22,313 nt of DNA. Origin: Gracilariopsis chorda (taxonomy: Eukaryota; Rhodophyta; Florideophyceae; Gracilariales; Gracilariaceae). The notes under the pieces were generated by a model that did not search any database, had not been told where the DNA came from, and saw nothing but the letters and a program-made list of their open reading frames with translations. Within the stretch, counting starts at the first letter, position 1; each line of letters starts with the position of its first letter. Shown here one piece after another: positions 1 through 8,751 of the stretch. The translations under genes and the position numbers were made by a program. The stretch spans positions 1 through 22,313 of the forward strand of contig NBIV01000587.1 of assembly GCA_003194525.1 (NCBI GenBank), given 5' to 3'.

Positions 1-1909
1 AGGTTTGACGAATGTAGTGGTTCAGATCAAGGTACTGACCACGTTGATGATGACGACTATGCTGAGATCGACATCTCGGACAAGCCGAAATCAAACATCA
101 CCTCCACCTCTACTACACCCACCGATGCTGCCCAAGTTGAACCCGCTGCACCAGATACTCCACCAGAAGAAGCTTCAGGCAGTGGCCACGATGAGCCCAC
201 AGCTGAGACAGAAGTTGAGCCAGACGTACCAGATCCACCACCACTTCGGAGATCCACTCGTGAGCGTAGAGCGCCTACCTCGTGGTGGCGCGGCACTGCC
301 CTACTCACTGCCAGTGATGACGTCCCATCCTCATACTCCGATGCGGTGTCACGTCCTGATTCAAAAGCGTGGACCAAGGCCATGAACAGTGAGTACGAGT
401 CTCTGATGGAGCATGACACATGGGAGTTAGTGCCAAGGCCAGCTGACAGCAACGTGATATCATCCAAGTGGGTATTTGTGCAAAAATATGAGGCTGGCGA
501 CAACGATGAACCGACAGTGAGGTACAAGGCTCGTGTGGTGGCTCGAGGGTTTCTGCAGATCGAAGGTGTAGACTTCTCCGAGACGTATGCACCAGTGGTC
601 AAATTCACATCCATTAGAATGATTCTGTCCATTGTAGCAGTGCAGAACTATCATCTGCACCAGATGGATGTGAAGACTGCATTCTTGAATGGCGACCTGG
701 AAGAGACTGGTGTACATGGAGCAGCCGACGGATTCATCAAAACCTGGGAACGAGGACTTGGTATGCCTTCTCAAGAAAGCCATCTATGGGCTACGACAGG
801 CATCAAGGCAGTGGTTTGCAAAGATGTACTTGTTCCTCGTTGGTTGGATGGGTCTGAAGCCAAACGTCGCAGACGAGTGCGTCTACACCGGAGAGGTACT
901 GGGAGCGCTTGTGATCATTGCTCTTTATGTGGACGACTTGCTCATTGCGAGTCCAAGTATGGAGACAATGAATCGCGTAAAGCGTGAACTGTCAAAACGT
1001 TTCAGATGAAGGATCTCAGTGAAGCGCGCATGTACTTGGGTTCGAGATCCATCGTGATCGATCCAAAAGACAGCTGTACCTGACACAGTCTGCATACACG
1101 CGTAAGGTCTTAGAACGTTTTGGCATGTTGCAGTGCAAACCAATGGACACTCCCATGGACTCCGGTGCTGACCTCACTAAGGTAGAAGAGCCTCTGACGA
1201 ACATCCCGTATCGCCAGGTGATCGGTTGTCTGATGTATCTCTCTGTTGGCACTCGACCGGACATCTCGTTTGCAGTGTCCAAGCTAGCCAAGTATGTCGA
1301 GAAACCTGGAGAGACTCATTGGAAAGCGGTCAAGCGTGTTCTGCGTTACCTCAATGGCACTCGCTCCTCGGACTTACTTATGGCACCACGACTGATACTC
1401 AGCTGTATGGATACGTAGACTCTGACTGGGCAGGTGATACATCCAACCGCAAGTCCACCAGTGGGTATGTGTTCATGATGTGCGGTGCTCCTGTGTCTTG
1501 GAGCTCGCGCCAACAGGAAGTAGTTGCATTGTCTAGCGCTGAGGCTGAGTATGTGAGTCTGTGCAGTGGGACGAAGGAAGCGATCTGGCTGAGACGACTG
1601 TGGAGTGGCATTGGCAACGCAAGTGGACTACACGTGGATGAGTCAGTGACGCTAATGGTTGAGCCCACAACTGTGTACGTGGACAACCAAGGTTGCATCG
1701 ACCTTGCTCGAAATGGAGTTGTGAACAAGCGTACTAAGCACATTGATATTCGCTTTCACTTCACCAGAGAGGCTCTACGCGACAAAGCCGTCCAGTTGCA
1801 GTACTGTTCCACGGAAGACATGGTTGCCGATATGCTGACGAAAGCGCTCGGTCGAGTTAAGCTGGCAAGGTTCCGCGGTGACTGTGGCTTGCTCCCCTTA
1901 GACCTTTGA
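1..1909 (+). pseudogene. E1 copy A: 3' part of gag-pol (integrase C-terminal region, RT, RNase H) with frameshifts
   Basis: This is the 3' part of the E1 polyprotein, corresponding to residues 706-1341 of copies B and C, cut off by the window start. It is open in frame from base 1 to about 709, covering the acidic linker after the integrase core and the start of RT. Against copies B and C, six one-base indels follow: +G at ~709-710, -G at ~726, +A at ~739-742, -T at ~1000-1002, -G at ~1032 and -C at ~1366. All but the last lie in RT; the last precedes RNase H. The RT active-site YVDD codons (926-937) and the RNase H segment from 1419 on are still present but in displaced frames. Stop codon and downstream polypurine tract are intact. 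Nearly every lesion changes a short homopolymer by one base, so consensus error is as plausible as true decay. Confidence 0.9.
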
Positions 1910-1919
1910 AGTCAGTGAC

Positions 1920-1929
1920 AGAGGGGGGG
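1920..1929 (+). other. Polypurine tract of copy A (plus-strand primer)
   Basis: AGAGGGGGGG lies immediately before the TGTTGG start of LTR1, the position and composition expected of the RNase H-resistant primer for plus-strand DNA synthesis. The same tract precedes LTR2 and LTR3. Confidence 0.85.
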
Positions 1930-2004
1930 TGTTGGCAGTAGTACCTGTGCTGTCACTGAAAACCAAATGTTCCGGGGAGCATGGGCTGTTTTAGAGGGTA
2001 CCTC

Positions 2005-2085
2005 TGCAAAAGCGCATATGCGCGTGTGCGCGAACCCAACGTGAAACTGGCTTCTGATTGGCTACTGCAAATGTACATATGCAAC
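2005..2085 (+). promoter_or_regulatory. E1 U3 module in LTR1: GCGCATATGCGC palindrome plus inverted CCAAT box
   Basis: A perfect 12-bp palindrome GCGCATATGCGC (2012-2023) is followed by CCCAACGTGAAAC and then TGATTGGCTA (ATTGG at 2057-2061). Reversed, the latter reads TAGCCAATCA, an NF-Y-type CCAAT box. Just upstream, TTTTAGAGG and CCTCT..AAAA can pair as a hairpin. The same ordered elements occur in the U3 of the diverged E2 family. Promoter/enhancer function is inferred. Confidence 0.6.
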
Positions 2086-2350
2086 GTGGTGCGTACAAGT
2101 GGTATGGCATAACTGGATCGGTTGGACACACCCACGTGTCCAGCTACTACAGTGGTCACAGTGTACGTTGTGTGCAGGGGATACTGATGAAGTGGTTGAC
2201 ACTGGTACAAGTGGTACAGCAGTGGTTGGTACAATGGTAAGGTGCGCATGCACTGTCAACAGGTTTACACATGCACGGGTATATTGATGACGTGGGTGTT
2301 GTGTGCATTGCCACATGATGACATGGCACTAACACCACAGGTTACGTGCC

Positions 2351-2386
2351 GACTTACCGTGACGTGTTGACTTACCGTGATGTGTT
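2351..2386 (+). repeat. 18-bp tandem repeat in U3 of LTR1
   Basis: Two adjacent 18-bp units begin GACTTACCGTGA and end GTGTT. They differ at one base (GACGTG versus GATGTG). The first contains a TGACGTG motif resembling a CREB/ATF site. Position upstream of the TATA box suggests an enhancer-type repeat; function is inferred. Confidence 0.6.
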
Positions 2387-2613
2387 GGCATGTGCTGGCG
2401 TGTGTTGGAGTCGTGAATTTGTGCCTTGTCATGGTCATGTGTATGCACGTAACTATTACGGAACGTTGGTGCGTTGGTGTGCGTTGATGTAATGAGGTTG
2501 TGCTGAGCTGGCTATGTCATGTTAGATGATGATTGGTAGTATTGAGTGTCCCTGCTTAGTGGTTTAGGTTTTACTTGTAGTTGGTGTTCCCGCGCAATTC
2601 GAGTTTAGAGTGG

Positions 2614-2621
2614 TATATAAG
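2614..2621 (+). promoter_or_regulatory. TATA box of LTR1
   Basis: TATATAAG lies 94 bp before the LTR end, which would put the transcription start about 25-35 bp downstream and leave a short R-U5. LTR3 has the same sequence; LTR2 does not. Confidence 0.65.
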
Positions 2622-2707
2622 ATGTGCCTGAAGGACCTCCAAGTAAATCCAAGCCAGAGCTGGCGAACTTCCCTTCCATCCCCTCAACTTCCTTTCAACT
2701 TTCAACA

Positions 2708-2722
2708 GGTTATGGGCCCAGC
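2708..2722 (+). other. Primer-binding site of copy B, initiator tRNA-Met anticodon arm type
   Basis: GGTTATGGGCCCAGC directly follows the LTR CAACA end. Its complement, GCTGGGCCCATAACC, matches the anticodon stem-loop of animal-type initiator tRNA-Met as I recall it (CAT anticodon in the middle). Priming from an internal tRNA site by a half-tRNA is known for Drosophila copia and Ty5 (hemiviruses). Confidence 0.85.
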
Positions 2723-3584
2723 CCCGCTGACCGCTGCCGCTATCCCTTTCCGTATCGTTCGTCTGTCGCCGCTCTCCCTCACCGCCGTTCATCCGTTTCG
2801 CTGTTGTTGCCTCTTTCGTCGTTGCGTCGGGTGTCTTGATCCCATTGTTGGTCGGTGTTGGTCATTCTCCTTTGGTTTGCGTTCCTCCCTGAGGGCGTTG
2901 TGGTGGTAGTGGTTCGACGTTTACTTCCTATCGTTGTTGAGTTGGGCCTCCGTTGTTGCCCGTGTTGTCGATCGCTATCTACTTTGTGTGTGACACTCCC
3001 TCTATCTTGTGTTTTGGGATCCCCGAGTCGTTTGTCGGGTCGTATCCGTGAGGTCGAGTCGGTCTAGTTTCGAAGTCTGGGCTCCGTGATCGTGTGCTCA
3101 GCAGTTGTTTGTTTTTCGTGTTTCTTAATCATCATCTGGTGTCCAGTGCGACGAGCGGTTGATCCGGGTTACTTTGGGTGATTCCAGGTATCCGGGGACG
3201 TGAGCCTGGCGGCTTGAACCAAAGCGGGTGTACTGTCGAGCGGCTTCCCACCGGTCCATTTGGACAGATAACGGTGACGGTCGTTAAGACCTGGTAAGTT
3301 CAGCGGGTGCATCTGTGGACGGGGTGCCGTGGCGTACTGCGCTGGTGCGGGTGATTGAATTATTTGTTTTGATCCTGACTGCGTGTCGGGATTCTTGGGC
3401 TGTTGCGAAGGTATTCCATAACGAGCTTTTGATCCGTGCATCTGACCCTTGGGCGTTTGTGCGGGGAGGCGACGTGGCGTAGGCTGACCTCCTTCTTAGG
3501 ATCAGGCCGCGTGTGACCTTAAGTGGTTGCGCGTTAGCAGCGTACTTTGGTTGCCATAGTAGCTTCAGTTGCGAGGTCGCGCAA

Positions 3585-3797
3585 GTTCTTGCAAGAGGCC
3601 AGAGAGGGTTATACTTGGTGAAGGCATATCTTGGGTCATTAACCATCCTCTGGAAGCCTCGTAGAGAGCGACGCATCTTCTCCTTAGACGTAGGAGAGGG
3701 AAGACAGAAGAAGACGTCTTGTACCCGGAGCATCTCCGGGGGCCAGGGGTCCGACACCCTAGGGTAGCGGAGGTAGTTTCTCCCGTCAGTGCGCCCG
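3585..3797 (+). ncRNA. Leader block conserved between E1 and E2 (candidate structured RNA element), copy B
   Basis: This non-coding block aligns with 19996-20215 (minus strand) of the E2 leader. Two anchors stand out: a region around TGGTGAAGGCATATC (3615-3630) and a 39-nt ungapped stretch (3759-3797) from CTAGGGTAGCGG to CAGTGCGCCCG with 6 differences. Total span is similar in both families. A hairpin just 5' of AGGGTAGCGG keeps its stem in both, with a G-C to A-T swap at the third pair. Listed as ncRNA only as a cis-acting RNA element; no separate transcript is implied. Confidence 0.55.
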
Positions 3798-3810
3798 AAT
3801 TTGAAGTTTT

Positions 3811-3857
3811 GTTGTTGTTGTTGTCGTTGTTTTTGTTGTTATTGTTGTCGTTGTTGC
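3811..3857 (+). repeat. GTT-rich low-complexity tract in the copy B leader
   Basis: An imperfect (GTT)n run interrupted by GTC and ATT units lies about 70 bases before the gag ATG. It would give an unstructured U/G-rich RNA. It is identical in copy C. Confidence 0.85.
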
Positions 3858-3926
3858 CATTTTTGTACTACTTAAGTGCCGTAGGTCTTTCATCGCACCT
3901 GTGCTGTTTGTTGACATCTACCAAGC

Positions 3927-6900
3927 ATGGATTCATTCGGTGGCATCAAGATTGAAAAGTTGGGCGAGGATAACTTCCATGTATGGAAGCAAAAGGTTGA
4001 GTTGCTGCTTGCACTCAAGGACCTCGATGACCATCTTGAATCAACCAGGCCTACGGACGATGACGAGTTGTCAGCATGGAAGAAGAAAGACGCCAAGGCC
4101 AGGGCTGTTATTGGTCTCAGCATCAGTGATGAGCATTTGGACCATGTGAGGGATACCGAGAATGCTGCGGAAATGTGGAAAGCCATTTGCGATGTGTTCC
4201 AGCGTAAAACGCTGCTCAACCGAATCAATGCAAGACGTGCCTTCTACACAGCCAAGATGCGAGATGATGAGAAAATGTTACACTTCATCAATCGTGTTCG
4301 TCATCTTGCATCGGATCTGAAGAGCATGGACGTAGTGGTTGAGGAAGAAGACATCGCTATGGCAATCCTATGTGGGCTACCAGACCGCTTCGAACACCTC
4401 ATTGTCGCTATTGACACCACGATTGGTGATCGTAAACTCGATTTAGAGTTTGTGAAGAGTCGTTTGCTGCAAGAGGAACAGCGAATGAACGATCGTGCCA
4501 AGGAGGAGTCCGGAAGTGACACGGCTTTGGTCGGTGCGCAGTCACGAAAGAAGTCCATGGTGTGCTACTACTGTGGTAAGAAGGGGCATATCCAGAGAAA
4601 CTGTTTCAAGAGACAACGTGACGAAGCTAGCAAAGAGCAGAGTGCTGCCGCAAACCCAGCTGTGCAGACCGATCTCGGCAACGAGAAACGAGGATGTGAC
4701 AGTGACTCTGACTTTGTTTGTCTCATTGCGACAGGTTCTGTGGAAGAAAGTATCAGTGACTGGATCATTGACTCTGGTGCCACCGCCCATATGACGTATG
4801 ACGAGTCCATGTTTGACAGTTATAGCAAAAGAGAGTCTGCCGGTGTGAGTATCGGCAATGACTCGAAGCTGGAGTCTCTTGGTCATGGCAGTGTCCACCT
4901 CGATCTCGCTGTTGAAGGGCGTAAGAGCAAGTGCCGGTTGGGTGAAGTAGTGCACGTACCGAATTTAAGGTATCATCTGCTGTCAGTATCTGCGATGTGT
5001 GACCTGGGTGCGCGAGTGGTGTTTGACAAAACCAAAGTATGTGTATACAAAGGCAACACCATGATCGCCCAGGGCCGTCGCATCAAAGGACTGTACTACC
5101 TATGTACCGCGATTGAAGTACCAGAAGACATGGACAACGCACTTGTGACTGACCTGTCACTATGGCATGCTCGAATGGCTCATGTGAATGTGGATGGTAT
5201 CAAACATATGGCTCGTAACGGTGTTGTGTCAGGGCTGAATGTGGACTTGAATCAATCGATGGATGTGTGTGACTCTTGTGTAGTGGGAAAATCTACACGT
5301 GCTCCAACTCCCAAGCAAGGGGGGGAACGGGCTTTGCACCCATTGGACCTAGTGCATTCGGACATTTGTGGTCCAATCCAAGTAGGTTCCTTGGGAGGTT
5401 CACGCTACTTCGTCACATTCATCGATGATCACTCCCGTTTTTGCTTCTTGTACATGCTCAAGACCAAGGATGAGGTGTTCCACGTGTTCGTGAAGTGGCT
5501 CAAGATGGTTCAAAATCAGAGTGACCGACATGTGAAAACCATCACCGCACGTGAGTCTGTGCTACATGCGTTACGCACAGACAATGCTGGTGAATATGTG
5601 TCAAAGAAGTTTTCACAAGAGCTTGAACGTCACGGTATTGAACATCAGCGAACGGTGCCTTACAATCCACATCAGAATGGTCTGGCCGAACGGTTCAACC
5701 GAACACTCATGGACTTGGTGAGATCGATGCTGCATCACAAGAAACTGCCAAAGAGCTTCTGGGCTGAAGCATTGAACGTTGCAGTGTATGTGCGCAATCG
5801 AGTCACCTGCAAGGCCCTTCCGAGTGACGTGACACCACTCGAGATGTGGAGTGGATATGAACCTGACTTGAGCAATCTGCGTGTGTTCGGTAGCCGGTGC
5901 TGGTACAAAGTGGTGGACCACAAGCTGAAGAAGCTGGAGCAACGTGCCGTGGAGGCGATCTTTATTGGGTACACATCTGGATCGAACGGTTATAAACTGT
6001 GGGATGCGCAAAAGAAGAAGGTGGTTGTGTCGAGAGATGTGAGGTTTGACGAATGTAGTGGTTCAGATCAAGGTACTGACCACGTTGATGATGACGACTA
6101 TGCTGAGATCGACATCTCGGACAAGCCGAAATCAAACATCACCTCCACCTCTACTACACCCACCGATGCTGCCCAAGTTGAACCCGCTGCACCAGATACT
6201 CCACCAGAAGAAGCTTCAGGCAGTGGCCACGATGAGCCCACAGCTGAGACAGAAGTTGAGCCAGACGTACCAGATCCACAACCACTTCGGAGATCCACTC
6301 GTGAGCGTAGAGCGCCTACCTCGTGGTGGCGCGGCACTGCCCTACTCACTGCCAGTGATGACGTCCCATCCTCATACTCGGATGCGGTGTCACGTCCTGA
6401 TTCAAAAGCGTGGACCAAGGCCATGAACAGTGAGTACGAGTCTCTGATGGAGCATGACACATGGGAGTTAGTGCCAAGGCCAGCTGACAGCAACGTGATA
6501 TCATCCAAGTGGGTATTTGTGCAAAAATATGAGGCTGGCGACAACGATGAACCGACAGTGAGGTACAAGGCTCGTGTGGTGGCTCGAGGGTTTCTGCAGA
6601 TCGAAGGTGTAGACTTCTCCGAGACGTATGCACCAGTGGTCAAATTCACATCCATTAGAATGATTCTGTCCATTGTAGCAGTGCAGGACTATCATCTGCA
6701 CCAGATGGATGTGAAGACTGCATTCTTGAATGGCGACCTGGAAGAGACTGTGTACATGGAGCAGCCGGACGGATTCATCAAACCTGGGAACGAGGACTTG
6801 GTATGCCTTCTCAAGAAAGCCATCTATGGGCTACGACAGGCATCAAGGCAGTGGTTTGCAAAGATGTACTTGTTCCTCGTGGGTTGGATGGGTCTGAAGC

Positions 6901-7952
6901 CAAACGTTGCAGACGAGTGCGTCTACACCGGAGAGGTACTGGGAGCGCTTGTGATCATTGCTCTTTATGTGGACGACTTGCTCATTGCGAGTCCAAGTAT
7001 GGAGACAATGAATCGCGTAAAGCGTGAACTGTCAAAACGTTTTCAGATGAAGGATCTCAGTGAAGCGCGCATGGTACTTGGGTTCGAGATCCATCGTGAT
7101 CGATCCAAAAGACAGCTGTACCTGACACAGTCTGCATACACGCGTAAGGTCTTAGAACGTTTTGGCATGTTGCAGTGCAAACCAATGGACACTCCCATGG
7201 ACTCCGGTGCTGACCTCACTAAGGTAGAAGAGCCTCTGACGAACATCCCGTATCGCCAGGTGATCGGTTGTCTGATGTATCTCTCTGTTGGCACTCGACC
7301 GGACATCTCGTTTGCAGTGTCCAAGCTAGCCAAGTATGTCGAGAAACCTGGAGAGACTCATTGGAAAGCGGTCAAGCGTGTTCTGCGTTACCTCAATGGC
7401 ACTCGCTCCCTCGGACTTACTTATGGCACCACGACTGATACTCAGCTGTATGGATACGTAGACTCTGACTGGGCAGGTGATACATCCAACCGCAAGTCCA
7501 CCAGTGGGTATGTGTTCATGATGTGCGGTGCTCCTGTGTCTTGGAGCTCGCGCCAACAGGAAGTAGTTGCATTGTCTAGCGCTGAGGCTGAGTATGTGAG
7601 TCTGTGCAGTGGGACGAAGGAAGCGATCTGGCTGAGACGACTGTGGAGTGGCATTGGCAACGCAAGTGGACTACACGTGGATGAGTCAGTGACGCTAATG
7701 GTTGAGCCCACAACTGTGTACGTGGACAACCAAGGTTGCATCGACCTTGCTCGAAATGGAGTTGTGAACAAGCGTACTAAGCACATTGATATTCGCTTTC
7801 ACTTCACCAGAGAGGCTCTACGCGACAAAGCCGTCCAGTTGCAGTACTGTTCCACGGAAGACATGGTTGCCGATATGCTGACGAAAGCGCTCGGTCGAGT
7901 TAAGCTGGCAAGGTTCCGCGGTGACTGTGGCTTGCTCCCCTTAGACCTTTGA
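3927..7952 (+). CDS. E1 gag-pol polyprotein, copy B (intact, 1341 aa)
   Basis: Single-frame Ty1/copia polyprotein starting at ATG in the context AAGCATGG. Visible in order: Gag (about 1-210), which coats the RNA; a CX2CX4HX4C zinc knuckle at 213-226; aspartic protease with DSGA at 282; integrase with HHCC residues H414, H419, C448, C451 and catalytic D479, D552, E588 (D,D35E spacing); an acidic linker (about 708-790); reverse transcriptase with D928 and YVDD at 1014-1017; RNase H with D1179, E1220/E1222 and D1267. All catalytic residues I can identify are present and there is no internal stop, so the protein looks functional. No Gag/Pol frameshift site is evident; how Gag excess is achieved is not visible. 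It differs from copy C at one residue (Gln785 here, Pro in A and C). Confidence 0.97.
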   Translation: MDSFGGIKIEKLGEDNFHVWKQKVELLLALKDLDDHLESTRPTDDDELSAWKKKDAKARAVIGLSISDEHLDHVRDTENAAEMWKAICDVFQRKTLLNRINARRAFYTAKMRDDEKMLHFINRVRHLASDLKSMDVVVEEEDIAMAILCGLPDRFEHLIVAIDTTIGDRKLDLEFVKSRLLQEEQRMNDRAKEESGSDTALVGAQSRKKSMVCYYCGKKGHIQRNCFKRQRDEASKEQSAAANPAVQTDLGNEKRGCDSDSDFVCLIATGSVEESISDWIIDSGATAHMTYDESMFDSYSKRESAGVSIGNDSKLESLGHGSVHLDLAVEGRKSKCRLGEVVHVPNLRYHLLSVSAMCDLGARVVFDKTKVCVYKGNTMIAQGRRIKGLYYLCTAIEVPEDMDNALVTDLSLWHARMAHVNVDGIKHMARNGVVSGLNVDLNQSMDVCDSCVVGKSTRAPTPKQGGERALHPLDLVHSDICGPIQVGSLGGSRYFVTFIDDHSRFCFLYMLKTKDEVFHVFVKWLKMVQNQSDRHVKTITARESVLHALRTDNAGEYVSKKFSQELERHGIEHQRTVPYNPHQNGLAERFNRTLMDLVRSMLHHKKLPKSFWAEALNVAVYVRNRVTCKALPSDVTPLEMWSGYEPDLSNLRVFGSRCWYKVVDHKLKKLEQRAVEAIFIGYTSGSNGYKLWDAQKKKVVVSRDVRFDECSGSDQGTDHVDDDDYAEIDISDKPKSNITSTSTTPTDAAQVEPAAPDTPPEEASGSGHDEPTAETEVEPDVPDPQPLRRSTRERRAPTSWWRGTALLTASDDVPSSYSDAVSRPDSKAWTKAMNSEYESLMEHDTWELVPRPADSNVISSKWVFVQKYEAGDNDEPTVRYKARVVARGFLQIEGVDFSETYAPVVKFTSIRMILSIVAVQDYHLHQMDVKTAFLNGDLEETVYMEQPDGFIKPGNEDLVCLLKKAIYGLRQASRQWFAKMYLFLVGWMGLKPNVADECVYTGEVLGALVIIALYVDDLLIASPSMETMNRVKRELSKRFQMKDLSEARMVLGFEIHRDRSKRQLYLTQSAYTRKVLERFGMLQCKPMDTPMDSGADLTKVEEPLTNIPYRQVIGCLMYLSVGTRPDISFAVSKLAKYVEKPGETHWKAVKRVLRYLNGTRSLGLTYGTTTDTQLYGYVDSDWAGDTSNRKSTSGYVFMMCGAPVSWSSRQQEVVALSSAEAEYVSLCSGTKEAIWLRRLWSGIGNASGLHVDESVTLMVEPTTVYVDNQGCIDLARNGVVNKRTKHIDIRFHFTREALRDKAVQLQYCSTEDMVADMLTKALGRVKLARFRGDCGLLPLDL

Positions 7953-7962
7953 AGTCAGTGAC

Positions 7963-7972
7963 AGAGGGGGGG
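7963..7972 (+). other. Polypurine tract of copy B
   Basis: AGAGGGGGGG abuts the TGTTGG start of LTR2, identical to the tracts of copies A and C. Confidence 0.85.
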
Positions 7973-8047
7973 TGTTGGCAGTAGTACCTGTGCTGTCACT
8001 GAAAACCAAATGTTCCGGGGAGCATGGGCTGTTTTAGAGGGTACCTC

Positions 8048-8128
8048 TGCAAAAGCGCATATGCGCGTGTGCGCGAACCCAACGTGAAACTGGCTTCTGA
8101 TTGGCTACTGCAAATGTACATATGCAAC
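8048..8128 (+). promoter_or_regulatory. E1 U3 module in LTR2
   Basis: Same GCGCATATGCGC palindrome, CCCAACGTGAAAC and inverted CCAAT box as in LTR1, with no change. Confidence 0.6.
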
Positions 8129-8394
8129 GTGGTGCGTACAAGTGGTATGGCATAACTGGATCGGTTGGACACACCCACGTGTCCAGCTACTACAGTGGTC
8201 ACAGTGTACGTTGTGTGCAGGGGATACTGATGAAGTGGTTGACACCTGGTACAAGTGGTACAGCAGTGGTTGGTACAATGGTAAGGTGCGCATGCACTGT
8301 CAACAGGTTTACACATGCACGGGTATATTGATGACGTGGGTGTTGTGTGCATTGCCACATGATGACATGGCACTAACACCACAGGTTACGTGCC

Positions 8395-8430
8395 GACTTA
8401 CCGTGACGTGTTGACTTACCGTGATGTGTT
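8395..8430 (+). repeat. 18-bp tandem repeat in U3 of LTR2
   Basis: Same two 18-bp units as in LTR1, one carrying TGACGTG. Confidence 0.6.
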
Positions 8431-8657
8431 GGCATGTGCTGGCGTGTGTTGGAGTCGTGAATTTGTGCCTTGTCATGGTCATGTGTATGCACGTAACTAT
8501 TACGGAACGTTGGTGCGTTGGTGTGCGTTGATGTAATGAGGTTGTGCTGAGCTGGCTATGTCATGTTAGATGATGATTGGTAGTATTGAGTGTCCCTGCT
8601 TAGTGGTTTAGGTTTTACTTGTAGTTGGTGTTCCCGCGCAATTCGAGTTTAGAGTGG

Positions 8658-8665
8658 TACATAAG
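8658..8665 (+). promoter_or_regulatory. Variant TATA box of LTR2
   Basis: TACATAAG replaces the TATATAAG of LTR1 and LTR3. The T-to-C change at the third base would be expected to weaken TBP binding and so expression of copy C. Confidence 0.55.
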
Positions 8666-8751
8666 ATGTGCCTGAAGGACCTCCAAGTAAATCCAAGCTA
8701 GAGCTGGCGAACTTCCCTTCCATCCCCTCAACTTCCTTTCAACTTTCAACA

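Larger units (their letters stand above)
1930..2707 (+). repeat. E1 LTR1 (shared 3' LTR of copy A and 5' LTR of copy B)
   Basis: This 778-bp LTR starts TGTTGG and ends TTTCAACA, giving 5-bp terminal inverted repeats TGTTG/CAACA. Left boundary: directly after the polypurine tract. Right boundary: directly before the PBS. It differs from LTR2 by a one-base deletion in a CC run (~2201), by T instead of C within the TATA box, and by one substitution near 2655. U3 carries the CCAAT/palindrome module, the 18-bp tandem repeat and a TATA box. I see no clear AATAAA poly(A) signal. Confidence 0.93.
2723..3926 (+). other. Long untranslated leader of copy B
   Basis: About 1.2 kb separates the PBS from the gag ATG, which is long for a copia element. 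It holds several upstream ATGs with short, unrelated open frames but no protein that I recognise. Its 3' part contains the leader block shared with E2, a strong hairpin (CCCGGAG/CTCCGGG with a CAT loop, 3724-3740) and a GTT-rich tract. The copy C leader appears virtually identical. A packaging or dimerisation role, or a source of gag mRNA by splicing, is possible but not shown. Confidence 0.7.
7973..8751 (+). repeat. E1 LTR2 (shared by copies B and C)
   Basis: This 779-bp LTR has TGTTG/CAACA ends, flanked by polypurine tract and PBS. It differs from LTR3 by six substitutions that I can find. Its TATA box reads TACATAAG rather than TATATAAG. As the upstream LTR of copy C, it should be the promoter for that copy. 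Confidence 0.93.

Noticed and set aside
57..632. 191-residue open frame on the minus strand (repeated at 6098-6673 and 12142-12717)
   Set aside because: It lies entirely antisense to the conserved pol frame, has no recognisable domain, and recurs only because the element is repeated.
700..1370. Programmed ribosomal frameshifting in copy A
   Set aside because: The shifts are numerous, lie in the middle of RT and RNase H, and are absent from copies B and C, which read straight through.
2351..2386. Short tandem repeats considered as a CRISPR-like or satellite array
   Set aside because: Only two adjacent 18-bp units with no spacers, inside a eukaryotic LTR promoter.
3284..3757. 157-residue minus-strand open frame in the E1 leader (also 9328-9801)
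   Set aside because: No motif, no similarity to anything I know, low-complexity composition, and antisense to a transcribed leader. Not supported as a gene.
3513..3767. 84-residue plus-strand frame in the E1 leader, overlapping the block shared with E2
   Set aside because: The corresponding E2 leader does not keep a similar open frame or peptide, so conservation there is at the nucleotide, not the protein, level.
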